This document shows positions 1 through 5,554 of a stretch of 10,862 nucleotides of DNA, one piece after another. Source of the DNA: Polaromonas sp. (GTDB lineage: Bacteria; Pseudomonadota; Gammaproteobacteria; Burkholderiales; Burkholderiaceae); the NCBI GenBank assembly GCA_013823505.1, contig PNMH01000104.1, forward strand, positions 1 through 10,862. Reading direction: 5' to 3'. The notes below the pieces were generated by a model that made no database searches, was not told the origin of the DNA, and worked only from the letters and a program-made list of their open reading frames with translations. How positions within the stretch are numbered: the stretch's first letter is position 1; each line of letters starts with the position of its first letter. The position numbers were made by a program, and so were the translations under genes.

Positions 1-588
1 AAGATCCTCTGGATCGCGTTGATCGTCAACGCCGCCATGTTTCTGGTGGAGATTGGCGCCGGCTTCCAGTCGGGCTCGCTCTCGCTGCTGGCCGATGCGG
101 TGGACTTTGCGGGCGACGCGCTCAACTACGCCGTGTCGCTCGCCGTGCTGGCGTCTGCCCTGGCCTGGCGCGCCCGCGCGGCCATGCTTAAGGCGGTGAG
201 CATGATGGGCTTTGGGCTGTATGTGCTGGGAGCGGCGGTGTGGTCGGTTTGGCACGGCGGCGTCCCACAGGCCACGACCATGGGAGCGGTGGCACTGCTG
301 GCACTCGTGGCCAATATGGCCGTGGCGTGGATGCTTTACGCGTTTCGGGAGGGCGACGCCAACATGCGCAGCGTGTGGCTGTGCTCGCGAAACGACGCCA
401 TCGGCAACGTGGCGGTGTTCATGGCCGCGCTCGGCGTGTTCGGTACCGGTTCGGCCTGGCCCGATCTGGCGGTGGCCAGCCTGATGGCGGCGCTGGCGCT
501 GCATGGGGGGTGGACGGTGCTACGCCAGGCGCGTGGAGAGCTGGGTGAAGGCAGTGCCAAGGGAGATCGCCATGGCCACGTCCACTGA
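1..588 (+). CDS. Short cation diffusion facilitator (CDF) family transporter, 5' end missing
   Basis: The reading frame is open from base 1, so the true start lies upstream; a TTG at 19 is internal. CDF proteins export divalent metals (Zn, Co, Cd, Ni and others) from the cytoplasm by proton antiport. The TM2 signature is visible as SGSLSLLADAVDFAGD, giving a D-x3-D pair (codons 103-105 and 115-117). TM5 reads CSRNDAIGNVAVF, so the usual H-x3-D pair is C-x3-D (Cys codon 382-384, Asp codon 394-396). Hydrophobic segments follow to the end. The protein stops soon after the last membrane segment with a short His-containing tail (RHGHVH) and lacks the cytoplasmic C-terminal domain of typical CDFs. 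The next gene begins inside its last codons. Metal specificity cannot be told from sequence. The family call is firm; calling it an efflux protein is inference. Confidence 0.88.
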   Translation, partial: KILWIALIVNAAMFLVEIGAGFQSGSLSLLADAVDFAGDALNYAVSLAVLASALAWRARAAMLKAVSMMGFGLYVLGAAVWSVWHGGVPQATTMGAVALLALVANMAVAWMLYAFREGDANMRSVWLCSRNDAIGNVAVFMAALGVFGTGSAWPDLAVASLMAALALHGGWTVLRQARGELGEGSAKGDRHGHVH

Positions 589-943
589 ACCAGCGGGCGA
601 TTGTCGATTTGACGGCGCCACCCACGCCCAGCTGATCCAGGGCGCAAAAACCGCAACCTCAGCAGAGCAGGCTTGGCTGTACCTGGAGGCAGCCCATGTC
701 GTGGGGCAGCTGCACGTCAAGCCGCACCTGCAGACCCACACACAGATGTTGAAGTTGTCCCTGCGCACCCGCGACTGGCCGGAGGCGATGGGACAGGTGA
801 TGCGCCTGGCGCTGGTGCCTCTGGGTCACCTGAGCGGTCGCCTGCCACTGGGCAATCCGGGGCGGGCCACGGTGAGCGCCTTCGAGCCTTTACCCGTGCG
901 TCCCGAGCTGGCTGAGCTGATAACCCGTGCACGCAGCCATTGA
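572..943 (+). CDS. DUF3703 family protein
   Basis: A 123-residue soluble protein with no signal peptide. It matches my memory of DUF3703: an AWLYLEAAHVVGQLHVKPH segment (around residue 33), a following H-x-QML, an R-x-RDW motif, a GQVMRLALVPLG stretch and a P-x-GNPG segment near the end. Function is unknown; the family is often found beside metal-efflux genes. The ATG at 572 was chosen because GGGAG lies about 6 bases upstream and the homologous region begins soon after. A longer in-frame version from 503 would overlap the CDF gene by 86 bases and adds non-family sequence. The gene overlaps the CDF gene end by 17 bases, which suggests translational coupling and shared function. Confidence 0.8.
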   Translation: MATSTEPAGDCRFDGATHAQLIQGAKTATSAEQAWLYLEAAHVVGQLHVKPHLQTHTQMLKLSLRTRDWPEAMGQVMRLALVPLGHLSGRLPLGNPGRATVSAFEPLPVRPELAELITRARSH

Positions 944-968
944 AATAGCTGCGCTTAAAATTCATCTT

Positions 969-1343
969 ATGCGCGCTTTTCTGGTCTTGTTGATGCTCAC
1001 GCTGCTGCCGCTACAGTTTTCTGCTGCTGCGGCTGCGGCTTGCTGCGGCCACGTTCCAGCCACGCAGGGGCCGCAAGCCACGCACCATCAGCCCGGCCAT
1101 GGGCAGGCAGTAAAGGACGTGGAAGGCGTGGTCGTTGGAGACAGCGGGTTTGATCTCGATTGCGGAACTTGCCACGCGAACTGCGCCGCTGCGGTCACGG
1201 TGAGTACCGCTTTCATGCCCACCTCCGCAGTTTCTGAAAAGTTTGAACACCTCGCAGAACACCGCTTGCTACCCTGGCATGCGCAACCGTATCGACCCCA
1301 GTGGTCCGCCCCGACAGGTTCGGGGTGGAACGCTGTCGCTTGA
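969..1343 (+). CDS. CzcI-like exported metal-resistance accessory protein
   Basis: A 124-residue protein. It starts with a clear signal peptide (MRAFLVLLMLTLLPLQFS, then an Ala run) and continues with a Cys-Cys-Gly-His pair, a His-rich stretch (THHQPGHGQ) and a DCGTCHANC motif around residues 70-80. Its C-terminus resembles the RPQW tail of CzcI proteins. CzcI-type proteins accompany czcCBA heavy-metal efflux operons and are thought to act in the periplasm in regulation or metal sensing. No czcCBA genes are seen here. The ATG at 969 is preferred over an in-frame upstream start at 927 because it places the signal peptide at the N-terminus. It lies 25 bases after the DUF3703 gene, probably in the same transcript. 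Binding metal through the Cys/His motifs is inference. Confidence 0.68.
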   Translation: MRAFLVLLMLTLLPLQFSAAAAAACCGHVPATQGPQATHHQPGHGQAVKDVEGVVVGDSGFDLDCGTCHANCAAAVTVSTAFMPTSAVSEKFEHLAEHRLLPWHAQPYRPQWSAPTGSGWNAVA

Positions 1344-1386
1344 TGCGCTGACAGACACAACTTCCCCGATCCCCAGGCTTCAAGTG

Positions 1387-1407
1387 GCCGCCGTCTCAGA
1401 CGGAGGC
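1387..1407. repeat. 21-bp inverted repeat upstream of lspA
   Basis: The sequence reads GCCgCCGTCTcAGACGGaGGC: 9 of 10 base pairs are symmetric around a single central C, with one mismatched pair. It lies 31 bases before the lspA start, in the 95-base gap after the czcI-like gene. It has no downstream T-run, so it is unlikely to be an intrinsic terminator. An operator for the lspA-dsb-sco operon is possible. I see no convincing -35/-10 pair nearby. Confidence 0.45.
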
Positions 1408-1438
1408 TGACCCAGGATCGTATTGGAAGGACTCTCTC

Positions 1439-1963
1439 ATGACTGCTCGCTGGACTCAGCGAAACCCCAGGTGGACATGGCTCGCCGCCGTGGCCATCCT
1501 TCTCTTGCTGGATCAATCCACCAAGTCGTATTTCTCCACCACCCTCGAACTGGGTGAAGCAGTTCGGGTGACCGACTGGCTCAACTTCGTGCATGTGCTC
1601 AACACGGGCGCGGCATTCTCGTTGTTGGCCGATGCCGGCGGCTGGCAACGCTGGTTCTTCATTGGCGTGTCGGTGCTGGTGGTGGGTGTCGTTTCGGTGG
1701 TGTGCTTGGCGCGGCAAGCCGAACCGCTGGACCGATGGCTGGGTGCCTTTGTGGCGGGCGGTGGTGGTGGAAACCTCGTGGACCGCGTTCAGATCGGCGC
1801 TGTGGTCGACTTCCTGGATTTTCATTGGCGCAATATTCATTGGCCTGCCTTCAATCTGGCCGATGTCTTCATCGTCTGTGCCGCGCTGACCTGGTGCCTT
1901 GTTTCATTGAGAGCGCCACCTCGCCAACCGACCGGCAAAGCGCCTGAGGAGCTGCCTTCATGA
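1439..1963 (+). CDS. lspA: Lipoprotein signal peptidase (signal peptidase II)
   Basis: A 174-residue inner-membrane aspartyl protease that cleaves the signal peptide of diacylated prolipoproteins just before the lipobox cysteine. The conserved boxes are all present: DQSTK in TM1 (about residue 25), NTGAAFSLL (about residues 56-64), GGGGGNLVDR with catalytic Asp115, VVDFLDFHW, and WPAFNLADVF with catalytic Asp142. A purine-rich GGAAGGA sits 8 bases before the ATG. The gene overlaps dsbB by ATGA (1960-1963). It is probably an extra, operon-borne LspA rather than the housekeeping copy, which usually sits beside ileS. The likely local substrate is the SCO lipoprotein encoded three genes downstream. 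LspA copies are known in metal-resistance loci, for example PbrC in lead resistance. Confidence 0.95.
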   Translation: MTARWTQRNPRWTWLAAVAILLLLDQSTKSYFSTTLELGEAVRVTDWLNFVHVLNTGAAFSLLADAGGWQRWFFIGVSVLVVGVVSVVCLARQAEPLDRWLGAFVAGGGGGNLVDRVQIGAVVDFLDFHWRNIHWPAFNLADVFIVCAALTWCLVSLRAPPRQPTGKAPEELPS

Positions 1964-2376
1964 AGCAAGGTTGGCTCTGGCTCATGGCCGCGTGGGGTGT
2001 GGCACTTGCGGCCACGCTCGGCGCGCTCTTCATCGGCGAGGTCATGGGCATGACGCCCTGTCTGCTCTGCTGGTATCAGCGCATCTTCATGTTCCCGCTG
2101 GCGCTTATCCTGGGCATGGCCGCGTTCGCCGAAGACCGTCGCGGTCCGGTGTACGCGTTGCCGCTGGCCTTGGGTGGTGCCGCCATCGCGGGCTACCACA
2201 CCGCTCTGATCGCCGGGTGGGTGCCCCAGTGGTGGGTGCCCTGCGGCGCCGGCCCTTCTTGCAGCGAACAGAGCCTTGAGATCCTGAACGGCATCCAGAT
2301 TCCCTGGTTATCTCTTCTGGCCTTCATCGCCATCGCCTTCCTGCTTTTTGTTTATTTGAGAAAGACCCGTTCATGA
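1960..2376 (+). CDS. dsbB: DsbB-family disulfide bond formation protein
   Basis: A 138-residue four-helix membrane protein that reoxidises periplasmic DsbA-type thioredoxins and passes electrons to quinone. Two periplasmic cysteine pairs are visible: C34-LL-C37 in PCLLCWYQRI, the family signature with its quinone-proximal Arg, and C95/C101 in PCGAGPSCSEQ. The length fits compact DsbB/BdbC-like members. It is coupled by ATGA overlaps to lspA upstream and to a DsbA-like gene downstream (2373-2376), so the redox pair is co-translated. The natural partner is the adjacent thioredoxin; that pairing is inferred from position. Confidence 0.93.
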   Translation: MKQGWLWLMAAWGVALAATLGALFIGEVMGMTPCLLCWYQRIFMFPLALILGMAAFAEDRRGPVYALPLALGGAAIAGYHTALIAGWVPQWWVPCGAGPSCSEQSLEILNGIQIPWLSLLAFIAIAFLLFVYLRKTRS

Positions 2377-3029
2377 ACGCCAAAAAATTCACCGTCATCG
2401 GCCTGGTGGCCATCGTTGCCTTGTTCTTCTATCTGGGCATGAATGCCTACACATCGCGTGTGCAGAACGCGCAGGAGGTGCAGGTCAAAGCCGAGCAAAC
2501 CCGCCTGGTGCGCATGCACTCGCCAGTGTTCGGCCCGCAAAACGCATCTGTCACCATCGTCGAGTTCTTTGACCCCGCCTGCGAGACCTGCCGCGCGTTC
2601 TATCCCATTGTCAAGAACCTGATGGCCCAGTACCCCAACGACGTGCGACTCGTGATCCGGTACGCGCCGTTTCACCAGGGTTCGGACGTGGTGGTCAAGC
2701 TGCTGGAATCGTCCAAGAGCCAGGGCAAGTACCAGACGGTGCTTGAAGCCGTGCTGGCCGCGCAGCCCGCCTGGGCCGATCATGGTCAGCCCAACATCGA
2801 GACCGCTTTCAAGGTCGCGGAGCAGGCGGGTCTTGACATCACCAAGGCACGGCAGGACATCGAGAAACCCGGGATGCAGTCCTTGCTGCAGCAGGACATT
2901 GAAGACCTTACTGCGCTGCAAGTCACCAAGACGCCCACCTTCTTTGTGAATGGCCGCAGCCTGCCCAGCTTCGGGCCCGATCAGCTGGCCGCGCTGGTGG
3001 CCGAAGAAGTGGCCAAGGTGAAGAAATGA
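2373..3029 (+). CDS. DsbA-like membrane-anchored thioredoxin, copy 1
   Basis: A 218-residue protein with one N-terminal membrane segment (about residues 7-22) acting as signal-anchor, then a periplasmic DsbA/DsbG-type thioredoxin domain. The active site is C70-ET-C73 in FFDPACETCRAF, and the cis-proline loop is TKTPTFFVNG near residue 190. The insert between them is helical, as in the DsbA family. It probably oxidises or reduces cysteines of exported proteins; the SCO CxxxC protein encoded next is an obvious candidate client. It overlaps dsbB and the SCO gene by ATGA at both ends. It is clearly homologous to the gene at 4083-4745. Oxidase versus reductase role cannot be decided from sequence. 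Confidence 0.88.
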   Translation: MNAKKFTVIGLVAIVALFFYLGMNAYTSRVQNAQEVQVKAEQTRLVRMHSPVFGPQNASVTIVEFFDPACETCRAFYPIVKNLMAQYPNDVRLVIRYAPFHQGSDVVVKLLESSKSQGKYQTVLEAVLAAQPAWADHGQPNIETAFKVAEQAGLDITKARQDIEKPGMQSLLQQDIEDLTALQVTKTPTFFVNGRSLPSFGPDQLAALVAEEVAKVKK

Positions 3030-3658
3030 GAGAGATGGCTCCCGCACCTCCTTTCAACCGACGCAAGGTGTTGGCGTTGAGCGCTTCGTGGCTCGCCGCA
3101 GGTGGTTTTCTGGCGGGCTGTTCGCCTCAGGCGCCCACTTTCAAGAGCACGGACATCACAGGCGCTGCTTTTGCACAGGACCTCAAGCTCACCGACCACA
3201 CCGGGCAGGTGCGAACCATGGCCGATTTCCGTAGCAAGGCGGTGGTGGTGTTTTTCGGCTTCACGCAGTGCCCCGATGTGTGCCCCACCTCCATGACTAC
3301 CCTGGCCGAGGTAAAACGCCTCATGGGCGATCAAGGCAAGCAGTTGCAGGTGCTCTTCATCACAGTGGACCCGGAGCGCGATACGTTGCCCTTGCTCAAG
3401 GAGTACATGACCAACTTCGACCCGAGCTTTCTGGCGCTGCGCCCTGAACCGACCGAGCTCAAAGCCGTCGCTGACAGCTTCAAGATCTACTACCGAAAAG
3501 CCGAGGGCTCGACACCCACCTCGTACACGATGGACCATTCGGCGGGTAAGTACGTGTTCGACACCAACGGAGCCGTGCGCCTGTTTTCGAGTTACGGGAC
3601 CGAGCCCGCCGTGATCGCCGAAGACATTCTGGCCCTGCTGAAATCCATGGACGCCTGA
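3026..3658 (+). CDS. SCO1/SenC-family copper-binding lipoprotein
   Basis: A 210-residue thioredoxin-fold protein. SCO proteins bind copper at CxxxC plus a distal His and serve cytochrome oxidase CuA assembly or periplasmic redox homeostasis. All ligands are present: C82-PDV-C86 in FTQCPDVCPTS and H171 in YTMDHSAG, together with the FITVDPERDT motif. The N-terminus has a lipobox L29-A-G-C32 after an NRRKVLALS segment, so it is a predicted lipoprotein needing LspA, whose gene is in the same operon. The twin arginine before the hydrophobic stretch could indicate Tat export, but the motif is incomplete. The start overlaps the preceding stop by ATGA (3026-3029). No cytochrome oxidase genes are nearby, which favours a copper/redox stress role over oxidase assembly; this last point is inference. 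Confidence 0.9.
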   Translation: MREMAPAPPFNRRKVLALSASWLAAGGFLAGCSPQAPTFKSTDITGAAFAQDLKLTDHTGQVRTMADFRSKAVVVFFGFTQCPDVCPTSMTTLAEVKRLMGDQGKQLQVLFITVDPERDTLPLLKEYMTNFDPSFLALRPEPTELKAVADSFKIYYRKAEGSTPTSYTMDHSAGKYVFDTNGAVRLFSSYGTEPAVIAEDILALLKSMDA

Positions 3659-3673
3659 CCACCCGTTGCCGGT

Positions 3674-3997
3674 ATGAAAACGCTGCTGCTCTACCTGGCC
3701 ACCGCCATCGCCGAGATCGTGGGTTGCTACTTGCCGTTGTTGTGGCTGCGCGGTCAGGGGTCGGGCTGGCTGTTGGTGCCCGCAGCGGCCGTTAGCCTGG
3801 CCACCTTCGCCTGGCTGCTGACCCTCCACGCCGCGCCCTCGGGGCGGGTCTACGCGGCCTACGGCGGGGTCTATGTGGCGGTTGCGCTGGCATGGCTCTG
3901 GTCGGTCGATGGCGTTCGCCCGTCGATCTGGGATGGGGTGGGCGTGGCGGTCACGCTGGCGGGCATGGCGATCATTGCGTACCAACCCCGAGCATGA
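3674..3997 (+). CDS. ynfA: YnfA family (UPF0060) small membrane protein
   Basis: A 107-residue, four-helix inner-membrane protein. The family signature is intact: [12 protein letters not shown] near the N-terminus, [20 protein letters not shown] in the third helix and [13 protein letters not shown] before the last. YnfA proteins resemble small multidrug resistance transporters and have been linked to drug efflux, but the substrate here is unknown. It begins 15 bases after the SCO stop, without a strong ribosome binding site, so it probably depends on upstream translation. Its stop overlaps a possible ATG at 3994 (ATGA). Confidence 0.9.
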   Translation: MKTLLLYLATAIAEIVGCYLPLLWLRGQGSGWLLVPAAAVSLATFAWLLTLHAAPSGRVYAAYGGVYVAVALAWLWSVDGVRPSIWDGVGVAVTLAGMAIIAYQPRA

Positions 3998-4086
3998 AAC
4001 CAGAGGGCCTGCTGTCCATGAAAGAAGCCAACGCGTCTGTCTCTTACCGAGCGTCGGTATCAAACGCGTTAGGTGCCACTGCATGA
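3994..4086 (+). CDS. Possible 30-codon linker ORF
   Basis: A small open frame starts at the ATG overlapping the ynfA stop (ATGA at 3994-3997). Its TGA overlaps the ATG of the next DsbA-like gene (ATGA at 4083-4086). The peptide begins [14 protein letters not shown] and is not recognisably related to anything; it has no membrane segment or cysteine. The double ATGA arrangement matches the spacing style upstream and could carry ribosomes from ynfA to the second dsbA-like gene. Much of the ORF is occupied by inverted repeats, so it may be non-coding sequence that happens to be open. Confidence 0.3.
   Translation: MKPEGLLSMKEANASVSYRASVSNALGATA
4030..4070. repeat. Nested inverted repeats upstream of the second dsbA-like gene
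   Basis: The outer arms are AACGCGT (4030-4036) and ACGCGTT (4064-4070), perfect complements. The inner arms are TACCGA (4045-4050) and TCGGTA (4054-4059) around GCG. The right edge runs into GTTAGGT (4068-4074), which fits the GTTRRRY core of integron attC sites, and the left edge has AGCCAAC (4026-4032), one mismatch from RYYYAAC. At 49 bases end to end it is shorter than usual attC sites. It could instead be an operator or an mRNA hairpin that includes the AGGTG ribosome binding site at 4071-4075. What it does is undecided. Confidence 0.5.
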
Positions 4087-4745
4087 CCCGCCGCCACATT
4101 GTTTTCCTCTCGGCGCTGGCCGCCCTCGCGGTGTTTGCTGCCGCCGTCTTTCTTTATCAGCGACATACGCTGCAGGTTGCGGCGTTGCAGGCTTCAGAGC
4201 AGGCCGGCGCGATGGTGCGACCGCACTCGCCGATCATTGGTGTCGAGGATGCGCCGGTCACCATTGTCGAGTTCTTCGATCCCGCCTGTGAGGCGTGCAA
4301 GGCCTTTCATCCTCGCGTGAAACAGATCCTGGCGGCGTTTCCGCATGAGACGCGCTTGGTGATTCGGTACACGCCGTTTCACAGAGAGGCGTCTGTGGAA
4401 TCGGTGAGGATTCTTGAAGCAGCGCGTGCACAGCGGAAATTCGAACCCGTGCTTGAAGCCTTGCTGGACGGGCAGCGGGCGTGGATGGGTCAAGGCGCAA
4501 ACGCGTCAGCGCGTGCTTGGGCCATTGCTCAGTCTGCAGGGCTCAACGTGGAATTGGCGCGTAAGCACGTCGCCTCTGGCGCAGCGGACAAGGTGCTCTC
4601 GCAGGATGTCGCAGACCTGAAGGCAATCGGCGTCCGGGCTACCCCGACCTTTTTCGTCAACGGAAAGCCGCTGCCCTCGACCGATCCGGAGCAGCTGTTC
4701 GAACTGGTCAAGAGCGAGGTGGAGCGCCTGCGGAAGTCGCCTTGA
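4083..4745 (+). CDS. DsbA-like membrane-anchored thioredoxin, copy 2
   Basis: A 220-residue paralogue of the protein encoded at 2373-3029, with the same layout: an N-terminal hydrophobic anchor (about residues 5-22), then a DsbA-type domain with C69-EA-C72 in FFDPACEACKAF, a shared LVIRYTPFH segment and a cis-proline loop RATPTFFVNGK. The CxxC dipeptide differs (EA versus ET), which may tune redox potential. The ATG at 4083 was chosen because AGGTG lies 7 bases upstream and the anchor follows at once; the frame remains open upstream to 3873, but that part reads through ynfA. The gene could share DsbB with copy 1. It is followed by a 143-base gap and a new promoter, so it ends this transcriptional unit. 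Its precise role is unknown. Confidence 0.87.
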   Translation: MTRRHIVFLSALAALAVFAAAVFLYQRHTLQVAALQASEQAGAMVRPHSPIIGVEDAPVTIVEFFDPACEACKAFHPRVKQILAAFPHETRLVIRYTPFHREASVESVRILEAARAQRKFEPVLEALLDGQRAWMGQGANASARAWAIAQSAGLNVELARKHVASGAADKVLSQDVADLKAIGVRATPTFFVNGKPLPSTDPEQLFELVKSEVERLRKSP

Positions 4746-4841
4746 GCAGGTGTTGCGTGTCTCCTCTGCGCCCCTAAGCTCCAGGATCTGGTGATGGACG
4801 TTGTCCACGTCTGGCTGCGAGCAAGCCGTTCAGCCAAGAGG

Positions 4842-4870
4842 TTGGACACTATTTTGAGAAACAATCTAAT
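4842..4870 (+). promoter_or_regulatory. Sigma70-like promoter of the arsR-rhodanese operon
   Basis: TGGACA (4843-4848, 5/6 to TTGACA) is followed by 16 bases and TCTAAT (4865-4870, 5/6 to TATAAT). Read one base earlier, TTGGAC gives 17-base spacing. The area is distinctly AT-rich against its surroundings. Transcription would begin near 4877, leaving a very short leader before the ATG at 4889. The -10 lies inside the palindrome at 4860-4885, so repressor binding there would block the promoter. Confidence 0.65.
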
Positions 4871-4885
4871 AGTCATTAGAATGTT
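4860..4885. promoter_or_regulatory. Palindromic operator candidate for the ArsR-rhodanese regulator
   Basis: The left arm is AACAaTCTAAT and the right arm is ATTAGAaTGTT, around a central AGTC. Ten of eleven arm pairs are complementary, with one A/A mismatch. The symmetry, the size of about 26 bases, the overlap with the -10 element and the position 3 bases before the regulator's own start codon are typical of ArsR-family autorepression. That the adjacent regulator binds it is inference. Confidence 0.65.
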
Positions 4886-4888
4886 CGC

Positions 4889-5542
4889 ATGAGAGAACTC
4901 AAGAACCAACTTTATGAGCAGGTCGCCCGCATCGGGAAGGCAGTCGCCAGCCCGAAGCGCTTGGAACTGATCGAGCTGCTGTGCCAAGGCGAGAAGACCG
5001 TCGAAATGCTGGCGGCGCAGGCAGAGATCAGCGTCAAGCTCGCGAGCGCTCACTTGAAGGAGTTACGCCTGGCGCGCTTGGTTGATACGCGCAAGGATGG
5101 AAAATACGTTCTGTACCGACTGGCCAGCACCAGCGTTGCCGACCTCTGGGTCAACCTGCGCTCAGAGGCCGAGGAACGACTGGTCGAGTTGCAGATGGCG
5201 CTCACTTCCATCGTCGAGCACGGCGATGAACTGCAAGGCGTGAGTCGGGCCGACATTCTGCGTCGTGCGGCAGCCGGAGAGGTTCTGGTTCTGGACGTGC
5301 GTCCTGAGGATGAATACGCGGCGGCACACCTTCCTCATGCCCGCTCGCTGCCCGTGGACGAACTGAAGAAGCGAATCGCCGAGTTGCCCAAGGACGTTCC
5401 GGTCGTTGCCTATTGCCGGGGTCCCTTCTGCCTGATGGCCAAGGACGCGGTCGAGTTGCTGCGAAAGAAGGGGTACCAGGCCTTCCACTTGACGGACGGG
5501 GTAGCCGAGTGGCGCGCCCGTGGACTGCCCGTCGCAGATTGA
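4889..5542 (+). CDS. ArsR/SmtB-family regulator fused to a rhodanese domain
   Basis: A 217-residue fusion. Residues 1-100 form an ArsR-type winged helix: ASPKRLELIELLC, then the recognition region MLAAQAEISVKLASAHLKEL and the wing RKDGKYVLYRL. Residues about 115-215 form a rhodanese domain with LDVRPEDEYAAAHLPHA, active-site loop C176-RGPF-C181 and a C-terminal DGVAEWRARGLPV. Rhodaneses carry persulfide on the first loop cysteine. The ArsR part has a single cysteine (C32) and lacks the second one expected for a SqrR/BigR-type polysulfide bridge, and no ArsR arsenic-site CxC is seen. Sensing may therefore run through the rhodanese cysteines. It heads a sulfur operon and has a palindrome over its own promoter, so it is probably an autorepressor relieved by persulfide. 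The domain calls are firm; the ligand is inferred. Confidence 0.92.
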   Translation: MRELKNQLYEQVARIGKAVASPKRLELIELLCQGEKTVEMLAAQAEISVKLASAHLKELRLARLVDTRKDGKYVLYRLASTSVADLWVNLRSEAEERLVELQMALTSIVEHGDELQGVSRADILRRAAAGEVLVLDVRPEDEYAAAHLPHARSLPVDELKKRIAELPKDVPVVAYCRGPFCLMAKDAVELLRKKGYQAFHLTDGVAEWRARGLPVAD

Positions 5543-5554
5543 ACCGGGGTCATC

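Noticed and set aside
1088..1840. A 250-codon minus-strand frame opposite the czcI-like and lspA genes
   Set aside because: LspA motifs are unambiguous on the plus strand, and the minus-strand product has no recognisable family or signal.
3659..4074. ynfA as a complete integron gene cassette
   Set aside because: Only 15 bases separate ynfA from the SCO gene and they contain no GTTRRRY core, so a second recombination site is missing.
2981..4099. A 372-codon open frame on the minus strand
   Set aside because: It lies antisense to the SCO and ynfA genes, which have clear family motifs. Its product is low-complexity Arg/Gly/His-rich sequence typical of a high-GC shadow frame.
4795..4807. TGGAC-GTT-GTCCA inverted repeat in the gap before the arsR-rhodanese gene
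   Set aside because: The arms are only 5 bases, it lies upstream of the promoter, and nothing else supports it as an operator or terminator.
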